This document shows, in pieces, positions 51,963-60,748 of a DNA stretch of 64,000 bases. The stretch is from Pseudoteredinibacter isoporae_A (GTDB lineage: Bacteria; Pseudomonadota; Gammaproteobacteria; Pseudomonadales; Cellvibrionaceae): positions 248,001 to 312,000 of the forward strand of contig NZ_BAABWJ010000001.1 in the NCBI RefSeq assembly GCF_040372805.1, in the 5' to 3' direction. Each line of letters starts with the position of its first letter. Position 1 is the first letter of the stretch. The position numbers were made by a program, and so were the translations under genes. The notes beneath the pieces were generated by a model. It had not been told where the DNA came from and did not search any database. It saw nothing but the letters and a program-made list of their open reading frames with translations.

Positions 51963-54083
51963 CTAAACGTTGGAAAATGATTGGGCGCTGCGATTGGTTT
52001 GGGCTAATGTTTTCAGCAGTGGCGCAACTGAGAACCAGCGCTCACCATAAGCACCCAGGTTTTTCTGTAGGGCTTCCAGTCCCTGCAAAACCGTTTGCAG
52101 GCCCAGCTCATCGGCATACTGCATGGGACCACCTCGCCAGCGCGGAAAGCCGTAGCCGTTCAGGTAAATAACATCGATATCACCGGAACGCTGCGCAATG
52201 CCTTCTTCAAGAATACGAAAACCCTCATTAGCCAAACTGAATACACAACGTTGAATAATTTCGTCTTTGGTAAGGCTGCGCTGCTCGATGCCCAGGGATT
52301 CAGCAATGCTTTTTGCCAGAACCAGAACTTCAGGGTCCTCTTGCTTTTTGCCATCGTCGTAACGGTACACGCCGGCCGATGTTTTCTGACCCAAGCGCCC
52401 CTGCTCACGCAAAGCGAATTGCAAGGCCTGGTAGCTTTCCTCTCCCTGCCATTCCTGCTGATTAGCCAGAGCCGCCATACACCCCACATCAATGCCTGCC
52501 ATGTCGGCCATTTCAATGGGCCCCATTGCCATGCCAAACTCACGCAGCGCCTCATCCACTTGGCTGGGACGTGCGCCTTCCAGAATCATGCGAAACGCTT
52601 CGCGGGAATAGGGCGCCACCATGCGGTTACCCACAAAGCCGTAACACACGCCCACGGTGACCGCGACTTTATTAATCCGCTTCGCAAGTTTGAGCGAGCT
52701 CGCCAGAACCGGCGCTGAGGTTCGCTCGGTGCGCACCACTTCCAGTAATTTCATAATATTGGCGGGGCTGAAAAAATGCAGGCCGATCACGTTCTCCGGA
52801 CGGGCACACACATCGGCAATCGCATTGAGATCCAACGTTGAGGTATTGCTAGCAAGAATCGCATCGGGTTTGCAATGGCGATCCAGCTCTTTAAACACCG
52901 ACTGCTTAACCGCTAAATCTTCAAACACCGCCTCAATCACGAGATCCGCATTCGCAATGTCTTCATAGTCACAGGCTGTCGCCAACGCCATGAGAGCCTG
53001 TTCGTATTTCTGAGCGCTGATGCGGCCCTTGTCACGATTGGACTCGAGAGTTTTTTGAATATAGGCGCGCGCCTTTTCAAGGGCTTCAACATTGACATCA
53101 AGCAAACGAGTTGGAATGCCCGCCAATAAAAAATTGATGGCAATACCGCAACCCATCAATCCCGAACCAATGATGGCCACTTCCTGAATCGCTAAATGAG
53201 CATCGTCCCGGCCAATACCAGGGACTTTCAATGCTTCTTTTTCAGCAAAAAAGGCGTGCTGCAGCGCCCTTGCCTGCGGGCTCGCCGCACAATCATCAAA
53301 CAGCGTTCTTTCCAAGGCCAGGGCTTCGCCCAACGGCATTGCCATTCCCTGTGTCACAGCGTCGACAATCGCGAAGGGTGACTTCAATCCGTACCAGCGT
53401 CGCGCCTGCTGCTCTTGATAAGCGTTCAATGCAGCCGCTTCATCGGCCTCAAGCGTATAGGCTTGCTCAAACATATTGACAGGCTTCGTGCCTGCACAGG
53501 CTTTCCACAATTGAAGAAGGGCAGCCTCGGCATGCTCGGCAGATTCCAGCACCACATCAATCAAACCCAACTCAGCAGCCTGCGCGGCCGAGATCGGTTT
53601 GCCATCGCACATCATTATTGCCGCCGTACTTGAGGCAATTAAGCGAGGCAAACGCTGGGTGCCGCCGGCTCCGGGAAGAATGCCCAGATTGACTTCCGGC
53701 AAACCCAGCTTGCAGCCCTGGGTCGCTATGCGCTTATCTGCCGCTAAGGCCAACTCCAAGCCTCCGCCCAGGGCGTAAGTCGAGATTTCGGCAATGACCC
53801 ATTTTGGAAATTGATCGATACGATCACACAACGCCGGCAAACTGGGTTCCGCGAATGATTTTTCTGTACCGAACTCACTGATATCCGCACCCGCGGAAAA
53901 TGCCACCAGATTCGAGCGCAACACCACGACTTGGACATTGTCATCCTGCTCAGCAACGCTCAGGTAGTGATCAATGGCACAGCGCAGTTCGTAACACAAG
54001 GTGTTCACCGGGGCGTGACACATGCTCAAAAAAGCCATGTCACCTTCTCGACGATAGTCGACATATTGGTTCACTTCAGACAT
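51963..54083 (-). CDS. Bifunctional enoyl-CoA hydratase / 3-hydroxyacyl-CoA dehydrogenase
   Basis: 706 aa. The N-terminal crotonase part has GADISEFG, ALGGGLELALAADKR and LPEVNLGILPGAGGTQRLPRL-style helices (motifs GILPGAGGTQ and AADKRIA). The following dehydrogenase part opens with GSGLMGCGIAINF and LLEVVRTERTS, ending with a second 3HCDH_C domain. It would hydrate the enoyl-CoA and oxidise the 3-hydroxyacyl-CoA with NAD. It starts six bases before the CoA ligase stop. The organisation is like the peroxisomal-type L-bifunctional enzyme rather than FadB with its separate subunit; the paired thiolase is encoded next to it. Confidence 0.92.
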   Translation of the reverse strand: MSEVNQYVDYRREGDMAFLSMCHAPVNTLCYELRCAIDHYLSVAEQDDNVQVVVLRSNLVAFSAGADISEFGTEKSFAEPSLPALCDRIDQFPKWVIAEISTYALGGGLELALAADKRIATQGCKLGLPEVNLGILPGAGGTQRLPRLIASSTAAIMMCDGKPISAAQAAELGLIDVVLESAEHAEAALLQLWKACAGTKPVNMFEQAYTLEADEAAALNAYQEQQARRWYGLKSPFAIVDAVTQGMAMPLGEALALERTLFDDCAASPQARALQHAFFAEKEALKVPGIGRDDAHLAIQEVAIIGSGLMGCGIAINFLLAGIPTRLLDVNVEALEKARAYIQKTLESNRDKGRISAQKYEQALMALATACDYEDIANADLVIEAVFEDLAVKQSVFKELDRHCKPDAILASNTSTLDLNAIADVCARPENVIGLHFFSPANIMKLLEVVRTERTSAPVLASSLKLAKRINKVAVTVGVCYGFVGNRMVAPYSREAFRMILEGARPSQVDEALREFGMAMGPIEMADMAGIDVGCMAALANQQEWQGEESYQALQFALREQGRLGQKTSAGVYRYDDGKKQEDPEVLVLAKSIAESLGIEQRSLTKDEIIQRCVFSLANEGFRILEEGIAQRSGDIDVIYLNGYGFPRWRGGPMQYADELGLQTVLQGLEALQKNLGAYGERWFSVAPLLKTLAQTNRSAQSFSNV

Positions 54084-54089
54084 TCGATT

Positions 54090-55718
54090 TTATTCCTGAT
54101 ATGAAAAATCGCGGTATTGCTCACGCAGATCTTTTTTACTGACTTTGCCCGTCGCGGTATGCGGCAACTCACTGGCAAACAAAATGGTTTCCGGGATCCA
54201 CCAGCGACTGACCTGAGTGGATAAAAATTCCTTGAGCTCGACTTCATTGACGTTAACGCCGGGCTTGCACACCACAATCAGTAATGGGCGCTCAGACCAT
54301 TTAGGGTGATACGCCGCAATGGCTGCGGCTTCCAACACAGCGTCATGAGCCATGGCGGCGTTTTCCAGATCTGCCGAGCTGATCCATTCGCCACCCGATT
54401 TAATGACGTCTTTACTGCGATCAGTAATAGAGACATAGCCTTGCTTATCAATCACGGCGATATCGCCGGTGTCGAACCAACCGTCTTTGGTATGAGCGTC
54501 GGATTGCTCGATGCCAAGATACTCAGAACACACCCAAGGGCCGCGCACCTGAAAGGCGCCCGGCGTTTTGCCATCCCAGGGAAGCGCATTCAAGGCTTCA
54601 TCAACAATACGTACTTCCACGCCGAAGGTTGGGCGCCCCACGGTTTTACGCAATTCGAATTGCGTGTCTTTGTCGAGCTTTGCCATGCTTGGTGTGAGAA
54701 CATTCATGGTGCCGAGAGGACTGGTTTCAGTCATGCCCCAACCTTGCTGCATGAAAATGCCTTGCTCGTCTTCAAAAGCTTTCATCAAAGCCAATGGCGT
54801 TGCCGCGCCCCCTACCATCAAACACTCAACCGTTTCCAGCTTAAGCTTGTTGTCCCGCAAATATTGCAGCAACGCCAACCAAACTGTTGGCACTCCCGAT
54901 GCAAACCGCACACGCTCTTCATTCATGAGCGTTGCCAATGCCTGACCATCGCCCATAAAGCGACCCGGGAAGACCATTTTTGCTCCGGCCATCGCCGCAG
55001 CGTAGGGAATATTCCACGCGTTCACATGAAACATCGGCACAACCGCCAAAAGAGAATCTTCCACCTGCATCCCCACCGAACTGTTGGTGTTGGCCGTCAG
55101 GCTGATTAAAACCGTTGAGCGATGGCTGTAAACAACACCTTTGGGATTGCCGGTCGTACCGGAGGTATAGCAAATACCGCACGCCAGATTTTCGTCCAGC
55201 TCGGGCCAATCGAATTGCGCAGGCTGCTCCGCCAACAAGCTTTCATAGCAATGTACATTGGCCAGATTGTGCGCTGGCATATCGGCTTCATCGCACAATA
55301 CGATGTAACCTTTTACGGTATTGAATGTGCCCTGCAAACGCTCCATCAGCGGCAGAAAATCAGGGTCGACAAAAACCCATTGATCGCGAGCATCATTCAA
55401 AACGAAATCAAATTGTTCGTCGGAAAGGCGCGGGTTTATGGTGTGGCAAATCGCACCGATTCCGGGAATACCGTAATACAATTCAAAGTGGCGATAACTG
55501 TTCCAGGCCAGTGTACCGATGACATCACCCTGCTTGACGCCGAGCTTGGTCAAGGCGGATGCCAGTTGCGCAACCCGCGCAAAGGCATCGGCATAGCGGT
55601 AGCGATGCAGGCTGCCATCCCCCAGCTTGGACACAATTTCGGCCTCGCCATGAATGCTTTGGGCATGACGCATCACGGCCGGTATGGTTAACTGAAAATC
55701 CATCATTTTACCGAGCAT
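54090..55718 (-). CDS. AMP-dependent acyl-CoA synthetase
   Basis: 542 aa from the ATG at 55716-55718 with AGAGGA six bases upstream. The AMP-binding motif YTSGTTGNPKGVVYSH (P-loop), TPLALMKAF-like region, and GWFDTGD followed by RSKDVIKSGGEWIS make it a complete ANL-family ligase. The opening MLGKMMDFQLTIPAVMRHAQ and length resemble AlkK-type medium- to long-chain acyl-CoA ligases. It would activate the free acid at the start of the pathway. It is third in the operon, after the thiolase-like and DUF35 genes. Confidence 0.9.
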   Translation of the reverse strand: MLGKMMDFQLTIPAVMRHAQSIHGEAEIVSKLGDGSLHRYRYADAFARVAQLASALTKLGVKQGDVIGTLAWNSYRHFELYYGIPGIGAICHTINPRLSDEQFDFVLNDARDQWVFVDPDFLPLMERLQGTFNTVKGYIVLCDEADMPAHNLANVHCYESLLAEQPAQFDWPELDENLACGICYTSGTTGNPKGVVYSHRSTVLISLTANTNSSVGMQVEDSLLAVVPMFHVNAWNIPYAAAMAGAKMVFPGRFMGDGQALATLMNEERVRFASGVPTVWLALLQYLRDNKLKLETVECLMVGGAATPLALMKAFEDEQGIFMQQGWGMTETSPLGTMNVLTPSMAKLDKDTQFELRKTVGRPTFGVEVRIVDEALNALPWDGKTPGAFQVRGPWVCSEYLGIEQSDAHTKDGWFDTGDIAVIDKQGYVSITDRSKDVIKSGGEWISSADLENAAMAHDAVLEAAAIAAYHPKWSERPLLIVVCKPGVNVNEVELKEFLSTQVSRWWIPETILFASELPHTATGKVSKKDLREQYRDFSYQE

Positions 55719-55729
55719 GTCTTTTCCTC

Positions 55730-56884
55730 TTACAAGCACGCTTCTGTGCCAAAAATCGTAGTGGCCTGGCTGGATAAGGTCCCACCATTGCCGTGCGCTA
55801 ATGCGAGTTCAGCCGAGGGGATTTGTCGATCGCCACAGTCGCCTCGCAGTTGGCGAATCGCTTCGATCATGCAGAACAATCCATACATCCCAGGGTGCAC
55901 ACAGGAGATACCGCCACCATTGGTATTCACCGGTCGTTCACCTCCTGGCGCGATTCTTCCACCCGACACAAAAGCACCGCCCTCACCTTTCGGACAGAAA
56001 CCCAGGTCTTCCAAAAACAAAATCACATTGATCGAGAAGGCGTCGTATAGCTGAATGACATCGATATCCCGAGCCTGCACACCGGCCATTTGATAAGCAC
56101 GCTCACCGCTTTGTACCGCTGCAGTGGTCGTAAGGTCGGGCATTTGGTCGATTTGTCGATGCGTGGTCGCGGAGGAAGCGCCCAAAACGTAAGCCGCTTT
56201 TTTGCCATACTCTTTGGCTCGATCTTTTGCTACCAGTACCATCGCCGCAGCACCATCTGTTACCAGACAGCAATCCATCACCGACAGGGGGTCTGAAATA
56301 ATTTTTGCCCCCAACACCGTTTCAAGATCGATCGCTTCCTGCACAAACGCTTCCGGGTTCATAGCGCCCCAGGCTCGCGCCGCCACGACCACTTCCGCAA
56401 GCTGCTCTCGACGAGTGCCGTATTCATGCATATGACGCGCCGCCGCCAGGGCGTAACCGGTGACCGGAATTCGAGGGCGATACAACTGCTCCCACTCCGG
56501 GGTTTCAATCAAACCGGCATGATTTCCGCCATTGCTGCGGGCGTTACTGCCGTAGGCAATCACCACGGTTTTACACAGACCCGCTTCGATGGCCATCACA
56601 CCTTGCAATAACTGCGACATAAACGATGAACCACCATTCATATCGCAGCTGCTAAAACTGGGCTGAATACCCAAGTACTCCGCCGCGCTCAGACTGGCGA
56701 AATAGTGGGAACCGGTTGTCGCACACAAACCGTCCACTTCATCCAAGCCGATACCCGCATCATCAAGAGCCCGCTGAACGGCCACCCCCATTAACTCCAA
56801 GGGCTGCCAGCCTGCACAATGACCGATGCCCGCCTGGGCAACACCGACAACCGCCGTTTTTCCACGTAAATATTCAGCACTCAT
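55730..56884 (-). CDS. Thiolase-like (SCP2-type) protein, probable DUF35-dependent aldolase or acyl-transfer enzyme
   Basis: 384 aa with a thiolase fold (AVVGVAQAGIG start, GAAAMVLV middle, YDAFSIN and GHGNGG end). The nucleophile position is not a CASGG motif: the sequence reads SSCDMNGGSS, with Cys80 displaced and Asp81 where the Cys would align. Tyr280 (YDAF) and His330-Pro-Gly-Met-Tyr334 (a GHP-like loop) are kept. Such active sites occur in the steroid side-chain retro-aldolase Ltp2, whose partner is a DUF35 protein; here the DUF35 gene is directly upstream, stop and start codons adjacent. I therefore favour a carbon-carbon cleaving enzyme over a true thiolase, but an ordinary SCP2 thiolase relative is possible. 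Confidence 0.75.
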   Translation of the reverse strand: MSAEYLRGKTAVVGVAQAGIGHCAGWQPLELMGVAVQRALDDAGIGLDEVDGLCATTGSHYFASLSAAEYLGIQPSFSSCDMNGGSSFMSQLLQGVMAIEAGLCKTVVIAYGSNARSNGGNHAGLIETPEWEQLYRPRIPVTGYALAAARHMHEYGTRREQLAEVVVAARAWGAMNPEAFVQEAIDLETVLGAKIISDPLSVMDCCLVTDGAAAMVLVAKDRAKEYGKKAAYVLGASSATTHRQIDQMPDLTTTAAVQSGERAYQMAGVQARDIDVIQLYDAFSINVILFLEDLGFCPKGEGGAFVSGGRIAPGGERPVNTNGGGISCVHPGMYGLFCMIEAIRQLRGDCGDRQIPSAELALAHGNGGTLSSQATTIFGTEACL

Positions 56885-57274
56885 TTAAACGGCCTCCCCA
56901 TGCTGAAAGACCAACAACGCATCCGCGTCTTCCGAATGTTCAATGTGCGCTCTCACCGAATCGCCGATAACAGGCGGCACCTCGGAACTCAAACGCAACT
57001 GGCTCATCAAGCGCGGCCCTTCGGCCAGCTGCACAATCGCAACGTAGTAATCGCCCCCACGCTCCGGGCGCTGGGGAATACGGCTCAAGGAATAGATACT
57101 GGCCTGACCACTGGCTTCCACCCATTGCCAGTCGTCACCTCCGATTGCGGGCGTATTGACCCGTGGATAAAAGAAATAATGGCCGTTACCGCCTTGTTGA
57201 ATGCAAAACTGACCGGCGTTCAGGCGCTGCTGATACTCCGCCCATGGCCCGTGACCATTGATTGATTGCCCCAC
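56885..57274 (-). CDS. DUF35 OB-fold protein lacking zinc cysteines
   Basis: 129 aa. The pattern of a rubredoxin-like stretch then an OB-fold (WQWVEASGQASIYSLSRIPQRPE...YYVAIVQLAEGPRLMSQL) is that of DUF35, also called ChsH2-type domain. The usual four-Cys zinc ribbon in the first 40 residues is absent; only Cys24 remains. DUF35 proteins pair with thiolase-like enzymes and deliver or bind acyl-CoA. It is the first gene of the catabolic operon, just downstream of the CGAACG operator, and its TAA is directly followed by the ATG of the thiolase-like gene (the stop and start are adjacent, without overlap). Confidence 0.75.
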   Translation of the reverse strand: MGQSINGHGPWAEYQQRLNAGQFCIQQGGNGHYFFYPRVNTPAIGGDDWQWVEASGQASIYSLSRIPQRPERGGDYYVAIVQLAEGPRLMSQLRLSSEVPPVIGDSVRAHIEHSEDADALLVFQHGEAV

Positions 57275-57332
57275 TCTGTGCTCCTCGTACCGCTTGTCTC
57301 TGGGTATGGCTTTGATGGCGCTATACTTTCAT

Positions 57333-57346
57333 CGAACGATCGTTCG
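57333..57346. promoter_or_regulatory. Operator 1, minus-strand operon side
   Basis: A perfect 14-base palindrome, CGAACGATCGTTCG, lies 59 bases upstream of the DUF35 start on the minus strand. It has the symmetry and length of TetR-family operators. Confidence 0.7.
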
Positions 57347-57416
57347 TGTCAAGACCAATTTATGCAAACGACAATGCCTAATATTTGACACAAAAGAGAA
57401 TCATACTTAATATTAC

Positions 57417-57430
57417 CGAACGTTCGTTCG
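57417..57430. promoter_or_regulatory. Operator 2, flavin reductase side
   Basis: CGAACGTTCGTTCG differs from operator 1 only in the first of the two centre bases (A to T) and keeps both hexamers. It lies 98 bases upstream of the flavin reductase start, in the same divergent gap as operator 1. Confidence 0.7.
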
Positions 57431-57527
57431 ACGCATGAAAACGGGCCAATGACACCCGTAAAGCACCGGCACAAGCAAGGCAGACGCAACGAACCCCCTG
57501 AACCTTCTAGACAGTGAGTACGGAATC

Positions 57528-58013
57528 GTGGAATCAAGCCAAATCGACCCAAGAGAATTGAGAGATGCCCTAGGCCAATTTGCAACCGGAGTAACCGTCG
57601 TCACCTGCTACGACAAGACAGGCAATGCCGTCGGCATGACCGCCAGCAGTTTTAACTCCCTGTCCCTGGACCCCGCTCTGGTACTCTGGAGCATCGGCAA
57701 GAACAGCAGCAACTTCGACGCGTTCAATACCTGCAGCCATTTCAATATCCACGTACTCAAACGTGAACAGGACGCCCTGGCGTATCAATTTGCCAGTAAG
57801 GATGGGGACCGCTTTGCCGATGTGGAACTGGCACAGAGCGACAGCAAGGCGCCGGCCATTGAAAACTGCCTGGCACGATTTGAATGCGCGATGCACGCCA
57901 ATCATGAGGGTGGCGATCATCGCTTGCTGATCGGTAAGGTCGAACAGCTGCAACAAAATGAGGGGGAAGCACTGGCCTTCCACCGCGGAAAATTCGCTGG
58001 GTTGTCGGCATGA
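57528..58013 (+). CDS. Flavin reductase family protein
   Basis: 161 aa, starting at the GTG 57528-57530; a GGAA is close upstream. ALGQFATGVTVVTCYDKTG and VGMTASSFNSLSLDPALVLWSI are the standard flavin-reductase-like core (motifs FATGVTVVT and GMTASSFNSLSLDP), found in the reductase part of two-component flavin monooxygenases. It would supply FMNH2 or FADH2 to an oxygenase, but no oxygenase gene is adjacent in this window. The stop overlaps the start of the Nudix gene by four bases (ATGA). First gene of the plus-strand operon. Confidence 0.88.
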   Translation: MESSQIDPRELRDALGQFATGVTVVTCYDKTGNAVGMTASSFNSLSLDPALVLWSIGKNSSNFDAFNTCSHFNIHVLKREQDALAYQFASKDGDRFADVELAQSDSKAPAIENCLARFECAMHANHEGGDHRLLIGKVEQLQQNEGEALAFHRGKFAGLSA

Positions 58014-58567
58014 AATTCTGCAGCGATTGCGGTCACAAGCTGATTGTTGCCATTCCTGCAGGTGATCTGCGCGAACGTCATATTTGCAATCACTGCAGCC
58101 GTATTCACTATGAAAACCCCAAATTGGTTGTCGGTGTTATTGCCCATTGGCAGGATCAGGTCTTGCTGTGTCGCCGGGGCATTGAGCCCCAGAAAGGCCT
58201 TTGGTGCTTGCCCGCTGGATTTATGGAAAACGGCGAGTCCAGTGACGAAGGAGCAATGCGTGAGGCCAAAGAAGAAACCTGCGCGCAACTGGAAATTGAA
58301 TCGCTGTATGCGGTGTACAATTTACCGCACATCAACCAAACCTATATGTATTATCTCGCCAAACTACTCACACCCCAGGTAGAAGCCGGACTGGAAACGC
58401 TGGACGCACAATTGTTCAAACAAGGCGATATTCCCTGGTCTCAATTGGCCTACCCGAGCATCGCCGCAGCCCTTCAGCAATTTTTTATGGATCAAAAGCG
58501 AGGTCAGTTTCCACTGATTCACGAATCGATCAGCAGCCAAGCCAATTTGTTAGGAAATGCCTCATGA
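58010..58567 (+). CDS. Nudix hydrolase with N-terminal zinc ribbon
   Basis: 185 aa. The N-terminus has a four-Cys zinc ribbon (Cys4, Cys7, Cys26, Cys29), then the Nudix domain with GFMENGESSDEGAMREAKEET: the Glu residues of the metal-binding REAKEE are intact, while the Gly that usually ends the box is Cys. Zinc-ribbon Nudix proteins such as NudC hydrolyse NAD(H) or other nucleoside diphosphates; here a role on NAD or CoA-like substrates is possible. It overlaps the genes on both sides by four bases, so it is translated with the amidase. Confidence 0.85.
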   Translation: MKFCSDCGHKLIVAIPAGDLRERHICNHCSRIHYENPKLVVGVIAHWQDQVLLCRRGIEPQKGLWCLPAGFMENGESSDEGAMREAKEETCAQLEIESLYAVYNLPHINQTYMYYLAKLLTPQVEAGLETLDAQLFKQGDIPWSQLAYPSIAAALQQFFMDQKRGQFPLIHESISSQANLLGNAS

Positions 58568-59949
58568 GTGATGTGTCAACCCTGAGCGCCCTGGAACTCA
58601 GCCGCCTCTACAAAAGCAAGGCCCTGAGCCCTGTCGAGGTCATCGACTGTCAATTGAATCGCTTGGCATCCCTCAATCCAAAATACAATGCGTTTTATTT
58701 TATCGACCACGACGGTGCGCGAGAAGCGGCGAAAAAATCCGAGCAACGCTGGCTCAATGGCGAACCAAACAGTGCGTTTGACGGCATTCCTACCAGCGTA
58801 AAAGACGCACTGCTCAGTCGCGGCCAAACAAGTTATCGCGGCTCCATTGCCAACAATTCCGACGAACTTGACTGGAAGGAAGATTGCCCGCTGGTTGCGC
58901 GACAAAATGAAGCCGGGATGATTTCTCTGGGTAAAACAACGATGCCTGATTTTGGCATTCTGGCCTCGGGCTACAGTTCCCAACACGGCATTACACGTAA
59001 CCCCTGGAATGGCAGCGCCACCACCGGCGGCAGCAGCTCGGGAACCGCCGCGGCGATTTGCGCGGGCCTGAATCCGGTGGCGGCCGGTACGGATATCGTA
59101 GGCTCAATTCGCTTGCCGGCTTCCTACACAGGCTTATTTGGTCTGAAGCCCAGCCAAGGGCGAGTACCCTATTACCCAAGCAATGCAGACACGTTAGTGG
59201 CGGGCCCAATGTCTCGCTCTGTAAGCGACTCAGCGGCGTATTTAAATATTTTGAGCCGCCCCGATCACCGCGACGCTCGATCTTTGGCCTGGCAGAATGT
59301 GGATTACAGCAAGCACTTGCAGACCGCTCGACCCTCCTTGCGCTTGGGGCTATTGTTGGACATTGGCTTTGGCAGCAGTCCGGATCCGGAAACCATTCGC
59401 GCGGTCAGTGCGGCGGCTCAGCAATTGGAAGATTTGGGCCATCGAATAATTCCCATCCAAAGCCCATTCACATCCGGCGATGAAGATTGCGCAGAACTGT
59501 ATTATCAACAGCGCTGCTATCACGAATTCAAGCAATACCCAGAAGCACTCAGAAAACAAAGTCCGTATATTGATCAGTTTACTCAGCACTGTGAAGACAT
59601 TTCAGCCGTAGATTTATTCGATGCCACTATGGCGATGCGTAAGCTGGGCGTGCAAACGCTAGAGATGTGCTCGGCGGTGGATTACCTGCTGCTGCCGTCA
59701 ACGCCACGACCGGCTTTTGCGGCGGAACTGCCGGCCGACGATTGCAATAAATTGTTTGATCCGTGGTGCAATAATTTTCTGTTTAATATCAGTGAGCAGC
59801 CGGCCGCTTCGATTAATTGTGGCTACAACGAAATGGGCTTGCCGATTGGTTTGCAGATTGTGGGGCCAAGGTTTGATGATGTCGGCGTGTTACAGCTGGC
59901 CAAGCAGTACGAGAACATCCGTCCGCAACAGAGACCCTTCCCGATTTGA
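58564..59949 (+). CDS. Amidase signature family enzyme
   Basis: 461 aa. The catalytic Lys lies in IPTSVKDALL, the cis-Ser in TTGGSSSGTAAA, and the nucleophile Ser in GTDIVGSIRLPAS, a complete Ser-cisSer-Lys triad although the middle residues vary from GTDxGGSIR. It hydrolyses an amide to an acid and ammonia, so it could release the free acid entering the downstream beta-oxidation genes. The last gene of the plus operon, followed by a terminator. It has no signal peptide. Confidence 0.88.
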   Translation: MSDVSTLSALELSRLYKSKALSPVEVIDCQLNRLASLNPKYNAFYFIDHDGAREAAKKSEQRWLNGEPNSAFDGIPTSVKDALLSRGQTSYRGSIANNSDELDWKEDCPLVARQNEAGMISLGKTTMPDFGILASGYSSQHGITRNPWNGSATTGGSSSGTAAAICAGLNPVAAGTDIVGSIRLPASYTGLFGLKPSQGRVPYYPSNADTLVAGPMSRSVSDSAAYLNILSRPDHRDARSLAWQNVDYSKHLQTARPSLRLGLLLDIGFGSSPDPETIRAVSAAAQQLEDLGHRIIPIQSPFTSGDEDCAELYYQQRCYHEFKQYPEALRKQSPYIDQFTQHCEDISAVDLFDATMAMRKLGVQTLEMCSAVDYLLLPSTPRPAFAAELPADDCNKLFDPWCNNFLFNISEQPAASINCGYNEMGLPIGLQIVGPRFDDVGVLQLAKQYENIRPQQRPFPI

Positions 59950-60003
59950 CACCATTCTTTTATTGATAAGTTTGGAAGTCGAATCCAATCGACTCTGTAA
60001 TAC

Positions 60004-60039
60004 CCTGGAGCATCAACAAGCGGATGCTCCAGGTTTTTT
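60004..60039. terminator. Rho-independent terminator after the amidase
   Basis: An 11-bp stem, 60004-60014 with 60023-60033, and an eight-base loop are followed by six T (60034-60039) on the plus strand. The T-run touches the last codon of the convergent TetR gene. Confidence 0.88.
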
Positions 60040-60635
60040 CATCGCAAACTTTTCAGCAATGTTCTCGCCGCCTGCAAGCTGCTTTCTTGAAAGGTGTGAC
60101 CACTTCCCAGTGGCGCAATGGATAAACTACTCAGGGAAATGCTGGCCAGCCCCCAAGCTACGGCAGCGCATTGCGGCTCATCGGCCTTAGGGTAAACGCT
60201 TTGCAATATCGCCTGCAGGCTTGAGATAAAATCTTTGTTCCATTGGAACAAAGATTTTTTAATGCTGGGGTAATTTTCGACAGCGGCCAGAAGCGCTAAG
60301 GCGACTTTTATTTTAATCCGTTCCGCCTCAGGCATCTCTCCGAACAGATACGCAATAATGGCCTCATCCGACGGATCCGGTTTGCTGCCCTCTTTTTCGA
60401 TACCTTCGAACAGTAACCTGATGTCGTCCTGCTCGGTGTCGATACAACGCTCAATCAAACGATCCAACAGAGCTTCTCGATTGCCAACGTGGTGACGCAA
60501 CAAGCTGCGGTGCAAGCCCGACTCCTTGGAGATACGCTCCAGGGTGGCGCCCTCCACGCCGTACCTTGCCACACATCGCTCGAACGCCGCCAAAATGGCC
60601 TCTGCCCTTTCCTCTTTTACGCTTGGTCTTGCCAT
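60039..60635 (-). CDS. TetR-family regulator, candidate for the CGAACG operators
   Basis: 198 aa from the ATG at 60633-60635, which has GAGGTAGCT just upstream; the longer open frame to 60731 runs into the terminator and is rejected. The helix-turn-helix is GVEGATLERISKESGLHRSLLRHHVGNREALLDRLI at about 22-58 (motifs TLERISKESGL and RHHVGNREALL), and the C-terminal helices are typical for a ligand pocket. It is the only ordinary TetR near the three operators and so the likely repressor of the acyl-CoA, amidase and receptor genes; the ligand would be a pathway intermediate. No copy of the operator lies before it. Confidence 0.82.
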   Translation of the reverse strand: MARPSVKEERAEAILAAFERCVARYGVEGATLERISKESGLHRSLLRHHVGNREALLDRLIERCIDTEQDDIRLLFEGIEKEGSKPDPSDEAIIAYLFGEMPEAERIKIKVALALLAAVENYPSIKKSLFQWNKDFISSLQAILQSVYPKADEPQCAAVAWGLASISLSSLSIAPLGSGHTFQESSLQAARTLLKSLR

Positions 60636-60682
60636 AGCTACCTCGATTTTCCAACGAGGCCATCTTACAAAGCATTGCGGGC

Positions 60683-60708
60683 AAAAAAAAGCGGGCCAGA
60701 GGCCCGCT
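60683..60708 (-). terminator. Rho-independent terminator of the TonB receptor gene
   Basis: An eight-bp stem, 60690-60697 with 60701-60708, with loop AGA is followed on the minus strand by eight T (60690-60683). It lies between the receptor stop and the TetR start. Confidence 0.88.
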
Positions 60709-60748
60709 AAGCAATTGGGTGAGGATCTCACCTAACCGTCGCTAAACG

